Assembly: GCF_011174675.1 (NCBI RefSeq)
Contig: NZ_JAANIG010000013.1
Coordinates: 31,048-95,047 of the forward strand
From: Perlabentimonas gracilis
Lineage (GTDB): Bacteria; Bacteroidota; Bacteroidia; Bacteroidales; Tenuifilaceae
Direction: 5' to 3'
DNA length: 64,000 nucleotides
Positions within the stretch are counted from its first letter, which is position 1. Each line of letters opens with the position of its first letter. Positions 21,012 through 34,500 of the stretch are shown piece by piece. Under the pieces are notes generated by a model. That model was given only the letters and a program-made list of their open reading frames with translations, had not been told where the DNA came from and searched no databases. The position numbers were made by a program, and so were the translations under genes.

Positions 21012-22030
21012 AAAAGAAGACCCTGCTTTCCAAAATTTTCTATTCCCAAATGTTTTAAAGCTAAGGGCGTAATTTCTCTGCCCCGTGGCGTTCTATTTAT
21101 AAAACCCTCTTTTATTAAGAAGGGTTCATACACCTCTTCGATAGTTCCACCATCCTCTCCTACTGCTGTTGCAATGGTATTTATACCAACAGGCCCTCCG
21201 TTAAACTTATGAATAATTGTTGTTAGTATACGATTATCCATCTCATCTAAGCCACGCTTATCAATACTCAGAGCATCTAGGGCTATTCTAGCTATTCTAA
21301 TATCAATATTTCCATCGCCCTTTACTTGAGCAAAATCTCTTACTCTTCGGAGCAGAGCATTAGCGATTCGGGGTGTGCCCCTGCTTCTTAATGATATTTC
21401 CAAAGCAGCTTCCTCCGATATTTCAATATTGAGTATATGAGCCGATCGCTTAATAATTTTTTTTATGGTATCTGTATCGTAGTACTCCAAAAGCGATTTT
21501 ATTCCAAAACGGGCTCTCAGGGGACTTGTTAAAAGACCGCTTCGTGTGGTCGCTCCTATAAGAGTAAAGGGATCGAGTTGAATTTGTATACTTCTGGCGC
21601 TAGGGCCTTTATCAATCAGAATGTCGATGCAGTAATCCTCCATAGCCGAATACAAATACTCTTCAACTATTGGGCTAAGCCTATGAATCTCATCTATAAA
21701 AAGAACATCGCCTTTTTCTAAATTTGTTAGTAAACCAGCTAGGTCTGCTGGTTTATCGAGAACAGGGCCACTCGTTACCTTTAAGTTTACTCCTAACTCC
21801 TGAGCTATAATATTGGCAAGTGTAGTTTTTCCGAGCCCTGGAGGGCCATGAAGCAAAACATGATCTAAGGCTTCACCTCTCATCTTAGCCGCCTGAACAA
21901 AGATCTTTAGGTTCTCAACTATTTTTTCTTGACCACTAAAATCTTCAAACTCAATGGGTCGAACCTTTTTATCTAAGTCTCTATCGGAATCAGTCGATTT
22001 AATACTTCTTAAAAAATCTTGATCATCCAT
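21008..22030 (-). CDS. ruvB: Holliday junction branch-migration ATPase RuvB
   Basis: 340 residues, normal length. Walker A is GPPGLGKTT, Walker B is LFIDEIHRL, sensor 1 is [10 protein letters not shown] and the arginine finger region is PLRARFG. The C-terminal winged helix ([20 protein letters not shown]) binds DNA. RuvB drives branch migration of recombination intermediates with RuvA and RuvC, neither of which is adjacent. It lies 26 bases downstream of nadA on the same strand. Confidence 0.98.
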   Translation of the reverse strand: MDDQDFLRSIKSTDSDRDLDKKVRPIEFEDFSGQEKIVENLKIFVQAAKMRGEALDHVLLHGPPGLGKTTLANIIAQELGVNLKVTSGPVLDKPADLAGLLTNLEKGDVLFIDEIHRLSPIVEEYLYSAMEDYCIDILIDKGPSARSIQIQLDPFTLIGATTRSGLLTSPLRARFGIKSLLEYYDTDTIKKIIKRSAHILNIEISEEAALEISLRSRGTPRIANALLRRVRDFAQVKGDGNIDIRIARIALDALSIDKRGLDEMDNRILTTIIHKFNGGPVGINTIATAVGEDGGTIEEVYEPFLIKEGFINRTPRGREITPLALKHLGIENFGKQGLLF

Positions 22031-22056
22031 GCTTTACTGTTCCTAAAATGAAAGGA

Positions 22057-23064
22057 TTAAATTAAACCTATTTTTTTAGATATGTCAAGCATACGCTCAA
22101 TAGGCTTCACTGCTTTCTTTCTAATCTCTTCGTCAAGTAATACTTCGGGTAGCTCGTATTTTAGCGTATTGTAAATTTTTTTAAGGGAGATAAGTTTCAT
22201 AAACGAGCACTCATTACAACCGCAAGAGCTATCCTTGGGGGGTGCAGCAAAAAATGTTTTGGCGGGACAAGCCTTTTGCATTTGATGCAAAATTCCCCAT
22301 TCGGTTGCTACAATGAACTTATCCCCTTCATCCTTCTGCACAAAGCTAAGCAATGCAGAGGTTGATCCAACATAATCGGAAACTAAAAGTATAGGTTTTT
22401 GACACTCGGGATGAGATATAATTTTTGCTTCTGGATTCTCCTTTTTGAGTTCCAGTATTCTCTCGAGCGAAAATTCCTCATGAACATGGCATGCTCCATT
22501 CCACACCACCATATCGTCCCTGTTAGTAATTCGTTTAATATAATTACCTAAATTTCTATCGGGAGCAAATATTAAGGGGGTATCTTTGGAGAAACTTTCT
22601 ACAATCTGCACAGCATTACTCGATGTACAGCAAACGTCAGAAAGCGCTTTTATCTCTGCAGTAGTATTAACATAGGTAATAACTGTGTGATTAGGATGTT
22701 TATTGACAAATTGCTCAAACTCTTCAGGAGGGCATGAATCGGCCAAGCTACATCCTGCATTCAAATCGGGGATTAGCACTTTTTTATCGGGCGAAAGCAT
22801 TTTTGCTGTTTCGGCCATAAAGTGTACACCTGCAAAAAGAATAATGTCCGCAGTAACCTCAGCCGCTTTTTGCGATAATCCTAAGCTATCGCCAATGTAG
22901 TCGGCAATATCCTGTACATCGTTGGTTTGATAGAAATGCGCAAGAATAACTGCATTCTTCTCCTTCTTTAACTTGTTAATTTCTTCAACAAGGTTAATAT
23001 TTGGGTCAACAGGTAAGTCGATAAAACCCTTTTCGAGGTTTTTCGATGATTTATTAACAGCCAT
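22057..23064 (-). CDS. nadA: Quinolinate synthase A
   Basis: 335 residues. It condenses iminoaspartate with dihydroxyacetone phosphate to make quinolinate for NAD. The three 4Fe-4S ligands are visible in NAGCSLADSC, SDVCCTSSNAVQ and CGCNECSFMK. Other family blocks are ILAHFYQTNDVQDIADYIGDSLGLS and YVNTTAEIKA. nadB and nadC are not adjacent. Confidence 0.97.
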   Translation of the reverse strand: MAVNKSSKNLEKGFIDLPVDPNINLVEEINKLKKEKNAVILAHFYQTNDVQDIADYIGDSLGLSQKAAEVTADIILFAGVHFMAETAKMLSPDKKVLIPDLNAGCSLADSCPPEEFEQFVNKHPNHTVITYVNTTAEIKALSDVCCTSSNAVQIVESFSKDTPLIFAPDRNLGNYIKRITNRDDMVVWNGACHVHEEFSLERILELKKENPEAKIISHPECQKPILLVSDYVGSTSALLSFVQKDEGDKFIVATEWGILHQMQKACPAKTFFAAPPKDSSCGCNECSFMKLISLKKIYNTLKYELPEVLLDEEIRKKAVKPIERMLDISKKIGLI

Positions 23065-23616
23065 ATTATTATAATCTTTTTTCTTATTAAAAATTTTAAA
23101 AACTTAATGATGATGTTATCCTGTTAATAGCGTTGAAAAGTTAAAACGATATTGCTTGCAAAATTCGTTATTAAATGTGTGATAACAAACTTTTCACACA
23201 AGATTAACAAAAACAAACCATGAACCTCAGGCTATTCTACACTTTATTAACAAGTGTTGGTATCCCTTTGTTGATAATAAAAAGTACGATTTCAACAGGC
23301 ACCTTTTCGGTTAAAAATCGGTTTATAAAAGATTACGATTTTCGGGAGCAAGCTATTTCATTTTTCAGAATAATTATTAACGAGTATAGATGTTCAGAAA
23401 AGCAAAAAAACATTTGAATTTTAAATCACCTAAAAGCTAACAATGTTTTAACAGGCAGCTAACGGATTGGTAAAATGCCCTTTGTAGATGAAGAGAGCAG
23501 AGTTGTTGTAACGCTATAAAATTGTGCTCTTCCCAAATTATTCTTACTTTGCCCCCAATATATCTGCGCTATTTCTAACGCTAGTCGTTTTCTGGAGTAA
23601 TTATATCAGCCTTAGT
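23065..23616. other. Long intergenic region between nadA and the TPR/LuxR regulator
   Basis: This 552-base AT-rich region separates the divergent nadA (minus) and TPR regulator (plus) genes. It contains a 7-base inverted repeat, TGTGTGA at 23176-23182 and TCACACA at 23194-23200, that could be an operator. A 65-codon open frame at 23220-23417 starts with a hydrophobic stretch. It has no recognisable family and no clear upstream signals, so it is not called as a gene. No RNA gene or riboswitch was recognised. Confidence 0.5.
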
Positions 23617-25305
23617 ATGAAAAAACAGTTAGTTTGTACAATAGTATTTGTGTTTTCTTTTACTATGGGCATTGCCTTTTCGCAAGCACAAGCCTCACCC
23701 TTTCTCGTAAAAGACTCTGTTCGCATCGAGAATCTACTAGACTCAATAGAAACACACATATATGTTAACAATAAGCAAAAAGCCTACGAGTTAACATTAA
23801 GAGGTCTAAAAACGTTCGACACCACTAGCTACCAGCAAGGCAAGGTAAAGTTGTTACAGCGAGCGGCTACACTTAATAGCCTTTACGGCATGTCGCTCGA
23901 CAGTGGCGTGTTTTACCTAAATCAAATGCGAACATTATCGTCGCAAATTGGCTTTAAAAGAGGGCTACTTTGGTATGAGCAAACCTTTGGGCAGATTTAC
24001 CTTATGCAAAAGGATTACGAAAAGGCTTATCGGTTTTATAGAGGTGCATACCAATTAGCAGTAGATATTGACGACAGTATTGCGATGGCAGATGTTCTGC
24101 CATATATCGCCCTGATGCAGATAAATAATGGTCACTACGATAGCGCCAATGTGAGTATTCGCAGAGCTCTTCCTATGGTAAGACGGTTTGGTATGAGCAG
24201 AACAGAGATTATGCTTTACGATAGGTTGGCCCGTATTTTAAAAGATGAACAGCAGCTCGATAGCGCCGCATTTTACTATAAACAATCGCTCGAAGTTGCC
24301 CAGAGCAAAAATAGTAAACTGGGTATCCTTACGGCAAACTTCAACCTAACTTATATGAGGTTTGTAAGGGATAGTTTTGCAGATATTGAGGACGACCTAT
24401 CTACCCTACTTGTCCAAATGAAACAGCATGAATTGTTAAATGTGTATATTGCTGGCTCCTACATACTTTCTGATGTTTTGGAAAGCCAAAAGCAGTATCA
24501 AAAGGCACTCAATTTATACAAGCAAATAAGATCGTTTGAGGACTCTTTAATTGGTAACGAAAGGGTAAGAAAGGTGGTTGAGCGCGAATCCGATTTTTAC
24601 CTAAACCTTAAAGAAATAGAAAACCTGCAGCTCAAGAAAGATGGCGAAATACGGGAGTTACAACTTCGCAATCGTAAGCTGGTTATTTACTTTACCTCAT
24701 TTTCTCTATTGGTGCTTTTTATACTGCTGATAAATATCGTGAAAAAGTATAGAGAAATTCAGCAAAACATTAAAACTATCAGAGAAAAGGATCGCATAAT
24801 TTTTGAGAAGGATATGGCCATAATGGAGAAGGAGAAGGAAAAAGCTGAGCAAATGGTTGAATCTCAGCGCAAGGAAAACACGGCCAAGCTTATGCGGATT
24901 TGTAATTACCAAGAAATTGCTCGTTCAACTACCGAGGAACTCCTAAAACTTAAACGTGAGATTGTGGGCAGTGGGAGGCAGGCAAGCAAAGTGTCAAGTG
25001 CAATACAAAATATTATTAACACCATAAATGCTCATAATCAGGAGCACCTTTGGTCCGAGTTTGAGACCTCATTTAACGAAACCGATCCCGATTACCTTAA
25101 CCGTCTTGCTGCTCGATTCCCCGACCTTACACCCAATGAGCTTAAGCTGTGTATTTTTCTTAAGTTAAACCTACGCACCAAGGAGATATCGGTTATAACA
25201 CAGCAAAGCCTAAAAAGCATAGAGGTTGGTCGGACTCGGCTTCGAAAAAAGTTGGGTATAGACAACACTAACACCAACATAACCTCCTTTTTGCAGCAGG
25301 TATAG
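23617..25305 (+). CDS. Membrane-anchored TPR protein with C-terminal LuxR-type helix-turn-helix
   Basis: 562 residues from the ATG at 23617, which starts a signal peptide (MKKQLVCTIVFVFSFTMG). The order is periplasmic TPR repeats (about 40-340), one transmembrane helix (KLVIYFTSFSLLVLFILLIN, about 355-380), a charged coiled coil, and a C-terminal HTH (LTPNELKLCIFLKLNLRTKEISVITQQS). The HTH resembles GerE/LuxR domains. The layout is that of Bacteroidota SusR/HTH sensors that couple periplasmic signals directly to transcription. The large subtilase gene follows 261 bases downstream on the same strand, making it a possible target. Confidence 0.85.
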   Translation: MKKQLVCTIVFVFSFTMGIAFSQAQASPFLVKDSVRIENLLDSIETHIYVNNKQKAYELTLRGLKTFDTTSYQQGKVKLLQRAATLNSLYGMSLDSGVFYLNQMRTLSSQIGFKRGLLWYEQTFGQIYLMQKDYEKAYRFYRGAYQLAVDIDDSIAMADVLPYIALMQINNGHYDSANVSIRRALPMVRRFGMSRTEIMLYDRLARILKDEQQLDSAAFYYKQSLEVAQSKNSKLGILTANFNLTYMRFVRDSFADIEDDLSTLLVQMKQHELLNVYIAGSYILSDVLESQKQYQKALNLYKQIRSFEDSLIGNERVRKVVERESDFYLNLKEIENLQLKKDGEIRELQLRNRKLVIYFTSFSLLVLFILLINIVKKYREIQQNIKTIREKDRIIFEKDMAIMEKEKEKAEQMVESQRKENTAKLMRICNYQEIARSTTEELLKLKREIVGSGRQASKVSSAIQNIINTINAHNQEHLWSEFETSFNETDPDYLNRLAARFPDLTPNELKLCIFLKLNLRTKEISVITQQSLKSIEVGRTRLRKKLGIDNTNTNITSFLQQV

Positions 25306-25566
25306 GCAATAAGCCCTCGCTTTCCTCTAGTTTTTTTCTTGTGACCCATCCATTGTACTACCATTCAGGGTAAGGCTACGTGATTTGCTATGTCACTTTG
25401 GGGTGAAAAATCACCTACTTCAACTCGTGCAACATAAGCCACACACAAACAGCAATATAGATTGTTGTGTAGTGGTATTGTAGCAATTTTGATGATGATA
25501 AAAATCATCCTTTTAGCGATGAAAGCTTTTTCTTTACCGCCACAAACTTTCTAAAATAAATTTTTT

Positions 25567-28500
25567 ATGAGAAAACTTTACTTGCTGTTAGTAATTCTTG
25601 TCGTCTCTATTTTTACGTATGGACAAGATGTGCTAAGCGTTGGTTCTGGTACACTGGAATCGCGAGAAAATGTAAAAGAGATTCTCTCGGGAGAGCAACA
25701 GCTTCACCGGGGTGTCAAGTTTATGGAGCAATACTATGTTGTTTTAACTTTTGAGAGCATTCCCAATCAAGAAAAAAAGGATGCCCTTGCAAAGCAGGGA
25801 ATAACCCTACTTTCGTACATTGGAAACAACACCTACTATGCTACCATTAAAAGCACAGACGAAGTTGCTATCCAAAAGCAGCTGGTTTCATCGTCGGTTT
25901 TGTCGGTATTGCCCGTTGATCCTATGTGGAAAATTGCCCCCCAGCTACTTAAGGGCGCAATACCTGAGCATGCAAAGGTTACAAACGATATTGTACGCGT
26001 AAGCGTTATAGTATTCGATACTGCCGATAAGTCTACCATTGAGAGAGAGCTAAAAAGCAAGGGATTTAGGATAAACAGTATGGCACTTGAGTTTAATATT
26101 GTAAACATTGAGTTGCCACTAGTAAAGCTAATGGAATTTGCTGCTATTCCTTGGGTAAAGTGGATTGAGTTTGTGGCTCCTCCAATGGAGCTAGATAACA
26201 ACAGAGGGCGGAGCATGACCCGTTCCAACATTTTGAGTTCAAACCTTATGGGCCAACGCGAACTTACTGGTAAAGGCGTAAATGTTGGTATTTGGGACGG
26301 AAGCATTGAGGCTCACCCCGACCTTGGCGACAGGCTAGTTTCCAAGGAGTTTGAGTATATGAGTGAGCACGGACAGCACGTTTCGGGAACCCTTGCTGGT
26401 GCTGGTCTTATCGATCCCAAAGGGAAGGGTATGGCTCCTGGTGCAACTGTGTACGCATGGAACTTCAACACCCAGCAAAATGGGCTTAGCGTACAGCAGG
26501 AGATGCTTATGTCGGCACGCGATAATGGTGTGGTTATTACATCAAACTCATATGGCGTTCCTATGAGCGAAGCTCGCTGTACTTCACCGGTCGATTATAA
26601 CGCAACGGACCTACAGCTCGACCAACTTGTAGGTTTTTATCCTGTGCTTGCGCATGTGTTCTCGGTTGGTAACGATCAGCAAGCTTGTATGACCTCAACC
26701 GGTTCGCTTTACGGAACATCTACCAAGCGAGCCAAAAATGCCATTTTTGTTGGTGCCTTGGATCACCTAACCGGTATGACCAACTTTAGCAGCTGGGGAC
26801 CAACCAACGATGGCCGTATCATTCCCCATATCTCAACCTTTGGCGATTGGGTATATTCTACCGTTTATGGTAATACCTACGATGGTGAGTATTGGAGCGG
26901 AACATCCATGGCTTGTCCGGCAACATCGGGAACCCTAGCACTGCTTTACGAGCGCTACAAGCAAATTTATGGCGATTTTCCCATTGCCTCGTTGGCAAAG
27001 GCTGCCATTCTAAATACTGCCGAGGACAAAGGAAACCCGGGCCCCGACTATGCTTTTGGATACGGGTCGCTTGATGGACAAAGAGCTGTTGAGCTGATTG
27101 AAAAAAACAGATTTTTTGTTGGTAGCGTTGACAACGGCGAGCAAAACACCCACACCATTAATGTGCCTGCTGGCGCAAAGGAGTTAAGGGTTATGCTTGT
27201 TTGGTCCGATTACCATGGCGTTAGCGCATCAAAAGCCCTAATTAACGATTTGGACCTTACCGTTATCAGCGGCTCAAACACCTTCCTCCCTTGGGTTTTA
27301 AACCCTGCTAACCCAAGCGCAAACGCCACCCCTGGTGTTGATAGGCTTAATAACCAGGAGCAGGTTACCCTTACAAACCCAAACCCCGGATCATACACAA
27401 TTACTGTAAACGGTTTTCATATACCTCAAGGGCCACAGGAGTACGCGCTGGTTTACGAGTACTATATGCCAACCCTAACCGTTACACACCCCAACGGAAG
27501 CGAAAAGTTTAGCCCAGGCGAAATGCCTGTGGTGCGTTGGTCGTCGTTAGGCTATGAGGGCGATTACACGCTTCAGCTATCTACCGACAATGGCCAAACC
27601 TACCAAACCATTGCGTCTAACATTCCCAATAGTCAAAAGGATTATATTATTACCATTCCAAATACCATTACCGATAAGGCTTTGGTGCGCGTAATTCAGA
27701 ATGGTACAATGGACGTGAGCGACGCTCCATTTAGCATAATGCCCGCAACAAGCAACCTTAACCTTACACCTGCAGATTGTGGCGGAGCTAACTGGCAGCT
27801 AAATTGGGAAGCAGTAGATGGTGCCGCCAAGTACATAGTGCTTAAGGCAAATGTTGGCGAAGGTTATTACTATGAAATTGGCGAAACAGCTAGCACATCA
27901 TTCGATCTGCCCGAGCTAACAACCGATCGTAATATTTATTCCGTTGCTGCCGTATCGGCCAGCAATGTGGTAAGCGAACGTGCATATGCCGTAATAGCTA
28001 ACCCATCACTACCGCTCGACCTACAGGAGGTTGGTTTTCCTTTCGAAGAGGATTTCACTAAGTACCCCAGCGATTACGTTAAGGTTACTGCGGGCTCGGC
28101 TCTTGTTCACACCTACGAGGCTACCCTTTTTGCCTATTCTGCAGCACAAAACATAAACCTAAAGGGTAAGGCTGACAACCCATGGAATTCAACAGGCGAT
28201 TTGTTCCAGAGTAACCCAAACAATGTTGGTAAGGCAACCATTTGCGAAATTGATGCAATTAATATTAGCGGTAACTTATTCTTCCGCTTTGCTGGATTAC
28301 TTCAAAATACAGGCGAAAATAATGCCCGTATGCGAGTTCGTGTAAATGGCGAAAACCTAACCAACACCTACGGTCAAACCGAGTTGGCTGCAACTGGCAC
28401 AGGTCAAAATATTATGTACTACAACCTTGCCGATTATGTTGGAACCAAGTTTACCCTTGAAATTGAAGCCGTACTTCGCAACGATGGCGATATGCTTCGC

Positions 28501-31500
28501 GCAGGTCACTTCCTTCTTTGGCAGCCAGAGTTTGATGCGGGCATTACATCAATTACTGTTCCTAGCCCATCAAAGGATCTTTCTACCAGCGAAACAATAT
28601 CTATTAGGGTAAGAAACTACAGCGGCGAGGAAATTGCTAATGTACCTGTTAGCTATACCGTTAATGGTGGATCAATTGTAAACGAGGTTATTGAAGGACC
28701 CATAGCACCATTCTCTAATTTCGACTACAACTTTGTTAACAAGGCTAACTTGTCGCAAGAAGATGTTTTGTTCACTATTGAGGCTACTGTTTCTGTTGAG
28801 GGCGACGAAACACCAAGCAACAACTCTCGCTCTGCCCAAACCACACGCTTTGGCAATTACTACGTAATGCCAAAAACTAACACAGGCAATACGCTGGTAG
28901 CTACCGCTGAACCAACCATATTTACCGACGATGGTGGAAAAGTAATGAACTACAGCAACGCTGTTAATGGAGCAGTGGTTATTAATCCTACCACAACAGG
29001 AAAAAAAGTAAAAATTAAGTTCACCGAGTTTAATGTGGAGGACAACTACGATATTCTTAGAATTCGTAGCGGGAACCTTTCTACCTCTCCTATAATTGCA
29101 ACCCTAACAGGTAGCGAATTGCCAGAGGATATCTACTCTCTAGCCTCCGATGGTAGTTTGCGTGTTGAGTTTATTTCCGATGCCGAGGGAACTCGCTCGG
29201 GTTGGGTAGCAGAGGTTACCGAGGTTGATGCCTCTGAGGTGGTTACTGACAACACCTATACTCTTTCTATGCTCTCTAATTACAACGGCAACTACTCAGC
29301 ACCAAACAATATCAGAATAACCGTTAAAAATAACACAACAGAACCCGTCACCAACGTTCCTGTTCGATATAGGGTTGACGATGGCGAATGGGTGAATGGC
29401 GTTATTCCAACTATTGCCGGCGGAGCATCGCAGGCATATACTTTTGCCCAACAGCTCACTATTCCTGAACTGGGGACTGCGTTTACTCTTACTGCCGAAG
29501 TTACCGCAGAGGATGGATTGATGACCGATAACGTTATCTCCAGAGCCCTACTTAGCGACAAGTACTGCTTCTCCTACTCAAGCGGTTCTTCGTGGTCTGG
29601 TGGAGGTCTTTTCCTAATTACCAACGTAGCTAAAGGCGAAGAAAGCAACCCTACGTCTGCAGCAGCGCAAGGAGGAACGGCGCCACAGTATTTCCGCTCT
29701 ACAGTTTTCCCTCTTTATAAGGATTTAGATAACGAGGCAATTACCGTGAACATTAACGCTCACCGTACAGGCGGTAAAATTGGTATTTGGGTTGACTGGA
29801 ACAACGATGGCGATTACACCAACGATGGAGGTCCCTATTCGGTTAACACAACCGAGGGCGTAACCTCATATAACATTGCCATACCAGTACCCTCAGGAAC
29901 AGAGCCAGGTATGTACTTTGTGCGCATTAGGGCCACAACCCACTCTACTCTAGCCCCTTGTGCCAGCGAGTATAGCAATAATGGCGAGGTTGAGGATTAT
30001 ATGGTTAGGGTATTCAATAGCTACCCAACAACTTTAGATGTAGCCCCAATTGCCACCAATTTAGCCAACGGCTCAAACCTAACGGCTAACGAAACGGTAA
30101 CGGTTACTATTCAGAATAACGCTTCAGTACCTGTTAGCAATTTCAATGTGGCAATGAGCGTTAATGAAGCACCTGAGGTTGTTGAAACAGTTACAGATGA
30201 GATTCCTGCTTTTGGAACCTACGAGTACACCTTTACAGCAACTGCCGATCTATCGGAAGCAGGTCCTCATACCGTTGAGATTTACACCCAGCTTACCGAC
30301 GATCAGGATACCGATAACGACCTATTGGTTGCAAACATCTTCAACGAAAAACCTGCTGTTGATGGCTTCTTCGCCCTTAATTTCGACGGTGTTAACGATG
30401 CCGTAAATGCAGGAACCCTTGGTGGCACAAATTTACAGTCGTACACCTACGAGGCTTGGATTAACCCAGCCAGCTACGGTGGGCATGGTGGCCCCATAGG
30501 CTTTGGTCGTCTATTCGAGGGTAAGGCTGCAACCATATTTCTACATGGTACAACCAACACCAACTACCCCGACCAGTGTCTAGTTATTTCAACCGGAGGT
30601 GGCTCATACCACACCAATGCCAATAGCATTAGCCTTAACGAGTGGCAGCACGTTGCAGTATCGTTCGATAATGTCAGCAAGGCGCTCAAAGTGTATTTAA
30701 ATGGAGTTGAAATACCCGTAGTAGTTAAAACTGCGGCAACTACAATTGATAATAATGCAGCCAGCAGCCTGTACATTGGTAATAACTCGGGTCTGGCAAG
30801 GCCTTTCGAGGGCATTATTGACATTGCTCGTGTATGGAGTGTTGCCAAATCGCAAGCCGACGTGGCTGCCAATATGCACACCTCGGTGGCTGGCTCAGCG
30901 AATTTAATTGCAGAGTTCCTATTCAACGAGGGGTACTTCAATAGCAAAACCTACTCGGGAAGTATTGAGGCAAGCATACTGAATGCCGATATAAGCATTT
31001 CGGAAAGCAGCATTTGGGTTGAACCTAGCGTTGACTTAATTTCGTTTGCTCATGCAACCCAGGTTGTTGACTGGTACCAGGTAAACGGCAACCATTATCG
31101 CCTAGAGGTTGAAAATGAAACCGATCTTAGCTCTCTAGCTCCTACATTTAAGGCTAGTATGCCCGGAGCTGTAGTAACGGTAAGTGGAGTAACTCAAACC
31201 AGCGGTGTTTCTACTGTTGATTTTAGCAACTCGCTTGTTACTCCTATAGAGTATGTAGTTACAGCAACTTACCAAGGTAAAACGCTTACCAACACCTACA
31301 CTATAGATGTTATTAAGGAACCTAGCATGGCGTGCGAGCTGCTTACCTTTAGCATACCTTCGTTAGGTATTGAGCCTTCTACTGTAGCCATGAATATGGA
31401 ATTTGATGTTGATGCCAGTACAGATATAACCTCGCTGGTTACCAACTTCACCATTTCCGATGAGGCTAGGGCTTACGTAAATAATGTTGAAATCTTCACA

Positions 31501-34500
31501 GGATCATCAATAGACTATACAAACCCTGTGGTAATTGAAGTTGTTGCAGCCAACAACAGAACCATTGGCTACTACAACATATCGCTACGCAAGCAGCAAA
31601 CCATTACCTGGGAACCTGCTACGCTGGCCAAAAACTATGGCGATCCTGAGTTTACTCTAGAGGCAACCAGCAATACTCCGCAGGATATCTACTACACATC
31701 CAACAACCCCGAGGTTATTAGCGTAGTTCTAAACAGGGCTACAGTAGTGGGTGTAGGTAGCGCTACTATTACCGCTTACCAGCTTGCTAGCAATAGCTTT
31801 GCCGAGGCTACACCAGTGGCAAAAGAGTTCTCTGTGGCCAAGGCTCCTCTTACCATTACTGCCGACGACCATACAATTGAGTTCTCCGATGCAATTCCAG
31901 AACTCACCATGTCGTTCAGTGGATTTGTTAATGGCGAAAACGAGTCGGTTATCGACGAGCTACCTAGCATTAGCACAACTGCAGTACAGAACAGCCCCGC
32001 AGGTGTTTATCCAATTACCCTAACGGGTGGTAACGATAACAACTACAGCATCACTCTAAATAATGGAACCCTTAGAATTATTGATGTTGATGCGTTTGAT
32101 GTAAACTTTAGCGTTACGTATAGTGGAAACCCCGATCAGGGTGTAAACATCAATATCAATGGTATTGATCTTACAACCGATGTAAACGGAGAGGCTACCA
32201 TTAAGCTAAAAGCGGGTACTTACGAGTATATTGCTACCAAAACCGGACGCGAAGACTACTCGGGCTCTGTTACAGTTGTTGATGCTGCTCAAGCCGTAGA
32301 TATTGTATTACTGGCTCCTCTCCCAATTTTCACAATTACCTACACAACCGATGGTAATGGTAGTATTACTGGGAATACAACCCAAAGTGTTAAGCAAGGG
32401 TTCGATGGTACAGAGGTGACAGCGTCTCCAAAGTTAGGATACGAATTCGATAAGTGGAGCGATGATGTTACCACTGCAACCCGTAAGGAGGAGAACGTAC
32501 AGGGAGACATTAGCGTTACGGCGCTATTTAAGCTAAAGGTTTACACCCTAACCTATATTACAGGTACAAATGGAACCATTATTGGCGACGATGTGCAGTA
32601 TGTTGAGCACGGAGCAAGCGGTACCGAAGTTGAGGTTATTCCTGCCGATGGTTACTCATTTGTAAAGTGGAGCGACGGTGTTACCGACAACCCACGTACC
32701 GATGTGAACGTGATGATGGATAAAACGGTAACTGCCGAGTACACCAAGATTTACTCGCTACCTTACACCCAAACATTCGATGGGACAACGCTTCCTGAAG
32801 ACTGGGAAAATGTTGACAACAATGCATCGGGTGGAGTATGGCAATTCAAGGCAGCAACTAAAAATGGTAGTACGCTAGCAGGGTCATCTGCTAATTATGC
32901 CATATTGGATAGCGATTTTTATGGTATGGGTCAAGCTCAAGATGCAGACTTAATAAGTCCAACTTTCGACCTAACCAGCTATTCAGCCGTGAATCTAAAG
33001 TTTAACCACTACTATAGACACTACTCAAGTTCGGCCACTGTTTCGTACAGTATTAATGGAGGTGCTTGGGTTGAAATTCAGAAGTGGATAATCACTACAG
33101 CTAATTCTGTAGAATTCGATCAGGCAATAGATGCTGTTGCAGGACAAGGTAACGTGCGTTTTAAGTGGAATTTCCAAGGAAGTTGGGGATACTACTGGCT
33201 AGTTGATGATATTGAGATTACAGGAACCTCTGCCGCTGGCGAGTACACTGTAACCTACCGTGCTGGCGACAACGGAACCCTACAAGGTGCAACCGATGGA
33301 ATTATTACCCAGGTTGTAACTGCTGGCGAGAATGGTCCAACGGTTACCGCTGTTCCCAACGCAGGATTTGCCTTCTACCAGTGGAGCGATGGCGTTATCG
33401 ACAACCCACGTACCGATGTGGTGATACGGGATATTGATGTAACCGCAATTTTTGGAAGCGATTGCTCACCTATTACCAGCTTGCCATACTTTGAGGATTT
33501 CAATGCCTCAACCTCTGCACCCGATTGTTGGAATGCACCTGCTAATGCCAATGGAAAAACTTGGACATTTGGCCCAGGTAGCTATACCGTTAGCTCGGGT
33601 AATAGCGCATACTTCGATGGTATGAGTGTAGGATTTGGAGAAACTGAAACCGCTGAACTGGTTTCGGCTACCTTCGATTTATCTGGCCAGTCACAAGCAT
33701 ACCTATCGTTTAGACATTTACACTACCCAATACTAGGTAGTACAGCAAAGGTTATGTATTCTGATGATAATGGAGCTACTTGGAGTGAACTTAGTGTTTG
33801 GACTGGGGATGTTTGGATGCAACATGTTAGCATTGAAATTCCAACGCTATCATCAACAGTTAAATTCAAATGGGAAATTACTTGTAATTCTCTTAACCTA
33901 GGCTGGTATATTGATGATGTAGAGGTAAGAACAGAGCCTACAGTAATGCTTACTTATAATGCCCAGGAGGCTCAGGACGAGAATGAAGATTGGTATAGCA
34001 TGGGTTACATTGATGGTAATAGAACTCAAGTACTAGTTGTTGGTGAGGATGCTACCTCTGTAACAGCAGTTCCCTACGAAGGATTTAGGTTCACTCAATG
34101 GAGCGATGGCGTAACCGACAACCCTCGTACCGACCTGAATGTGACAGAAACTAAAACTATTACAGCTTGGTTTGAGGCTATTCCAATGTATGCTGTTAGC
34201 TACGGCATAATAGGCTCTAACGGCACGCTAAATGCTGCTGCTGGGGGAACTGAAATTATTACTGGTAGCACAATAGCCGAAGGTACTGAAGTAGTTTTCA
34301 CTGCAACCCCTGAGGTTGGTTATCGAGTTAAGGAATGGACCAATAATGGTGTTCCTGTTGCTGAGAATGTTACCAATACCTACATTATTAGTAGCATTAT
34401 GTTGGATGCGGATGTAACTGTTGAGTTTGAGTCAATTCCAACCTACACCCTAACCTACACCGCAGGTGCCAATGGTACTATTACAGGTGAGGCAACTCAA

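Noticed and set aside
23220..23417. 65-codon open frame with a hydrophobic N-terminus
   Set aside because: No family resemblance, no clear promoter or ribosome-binding site, and the composition matches the surrounding AT-rich intergenic DNA.
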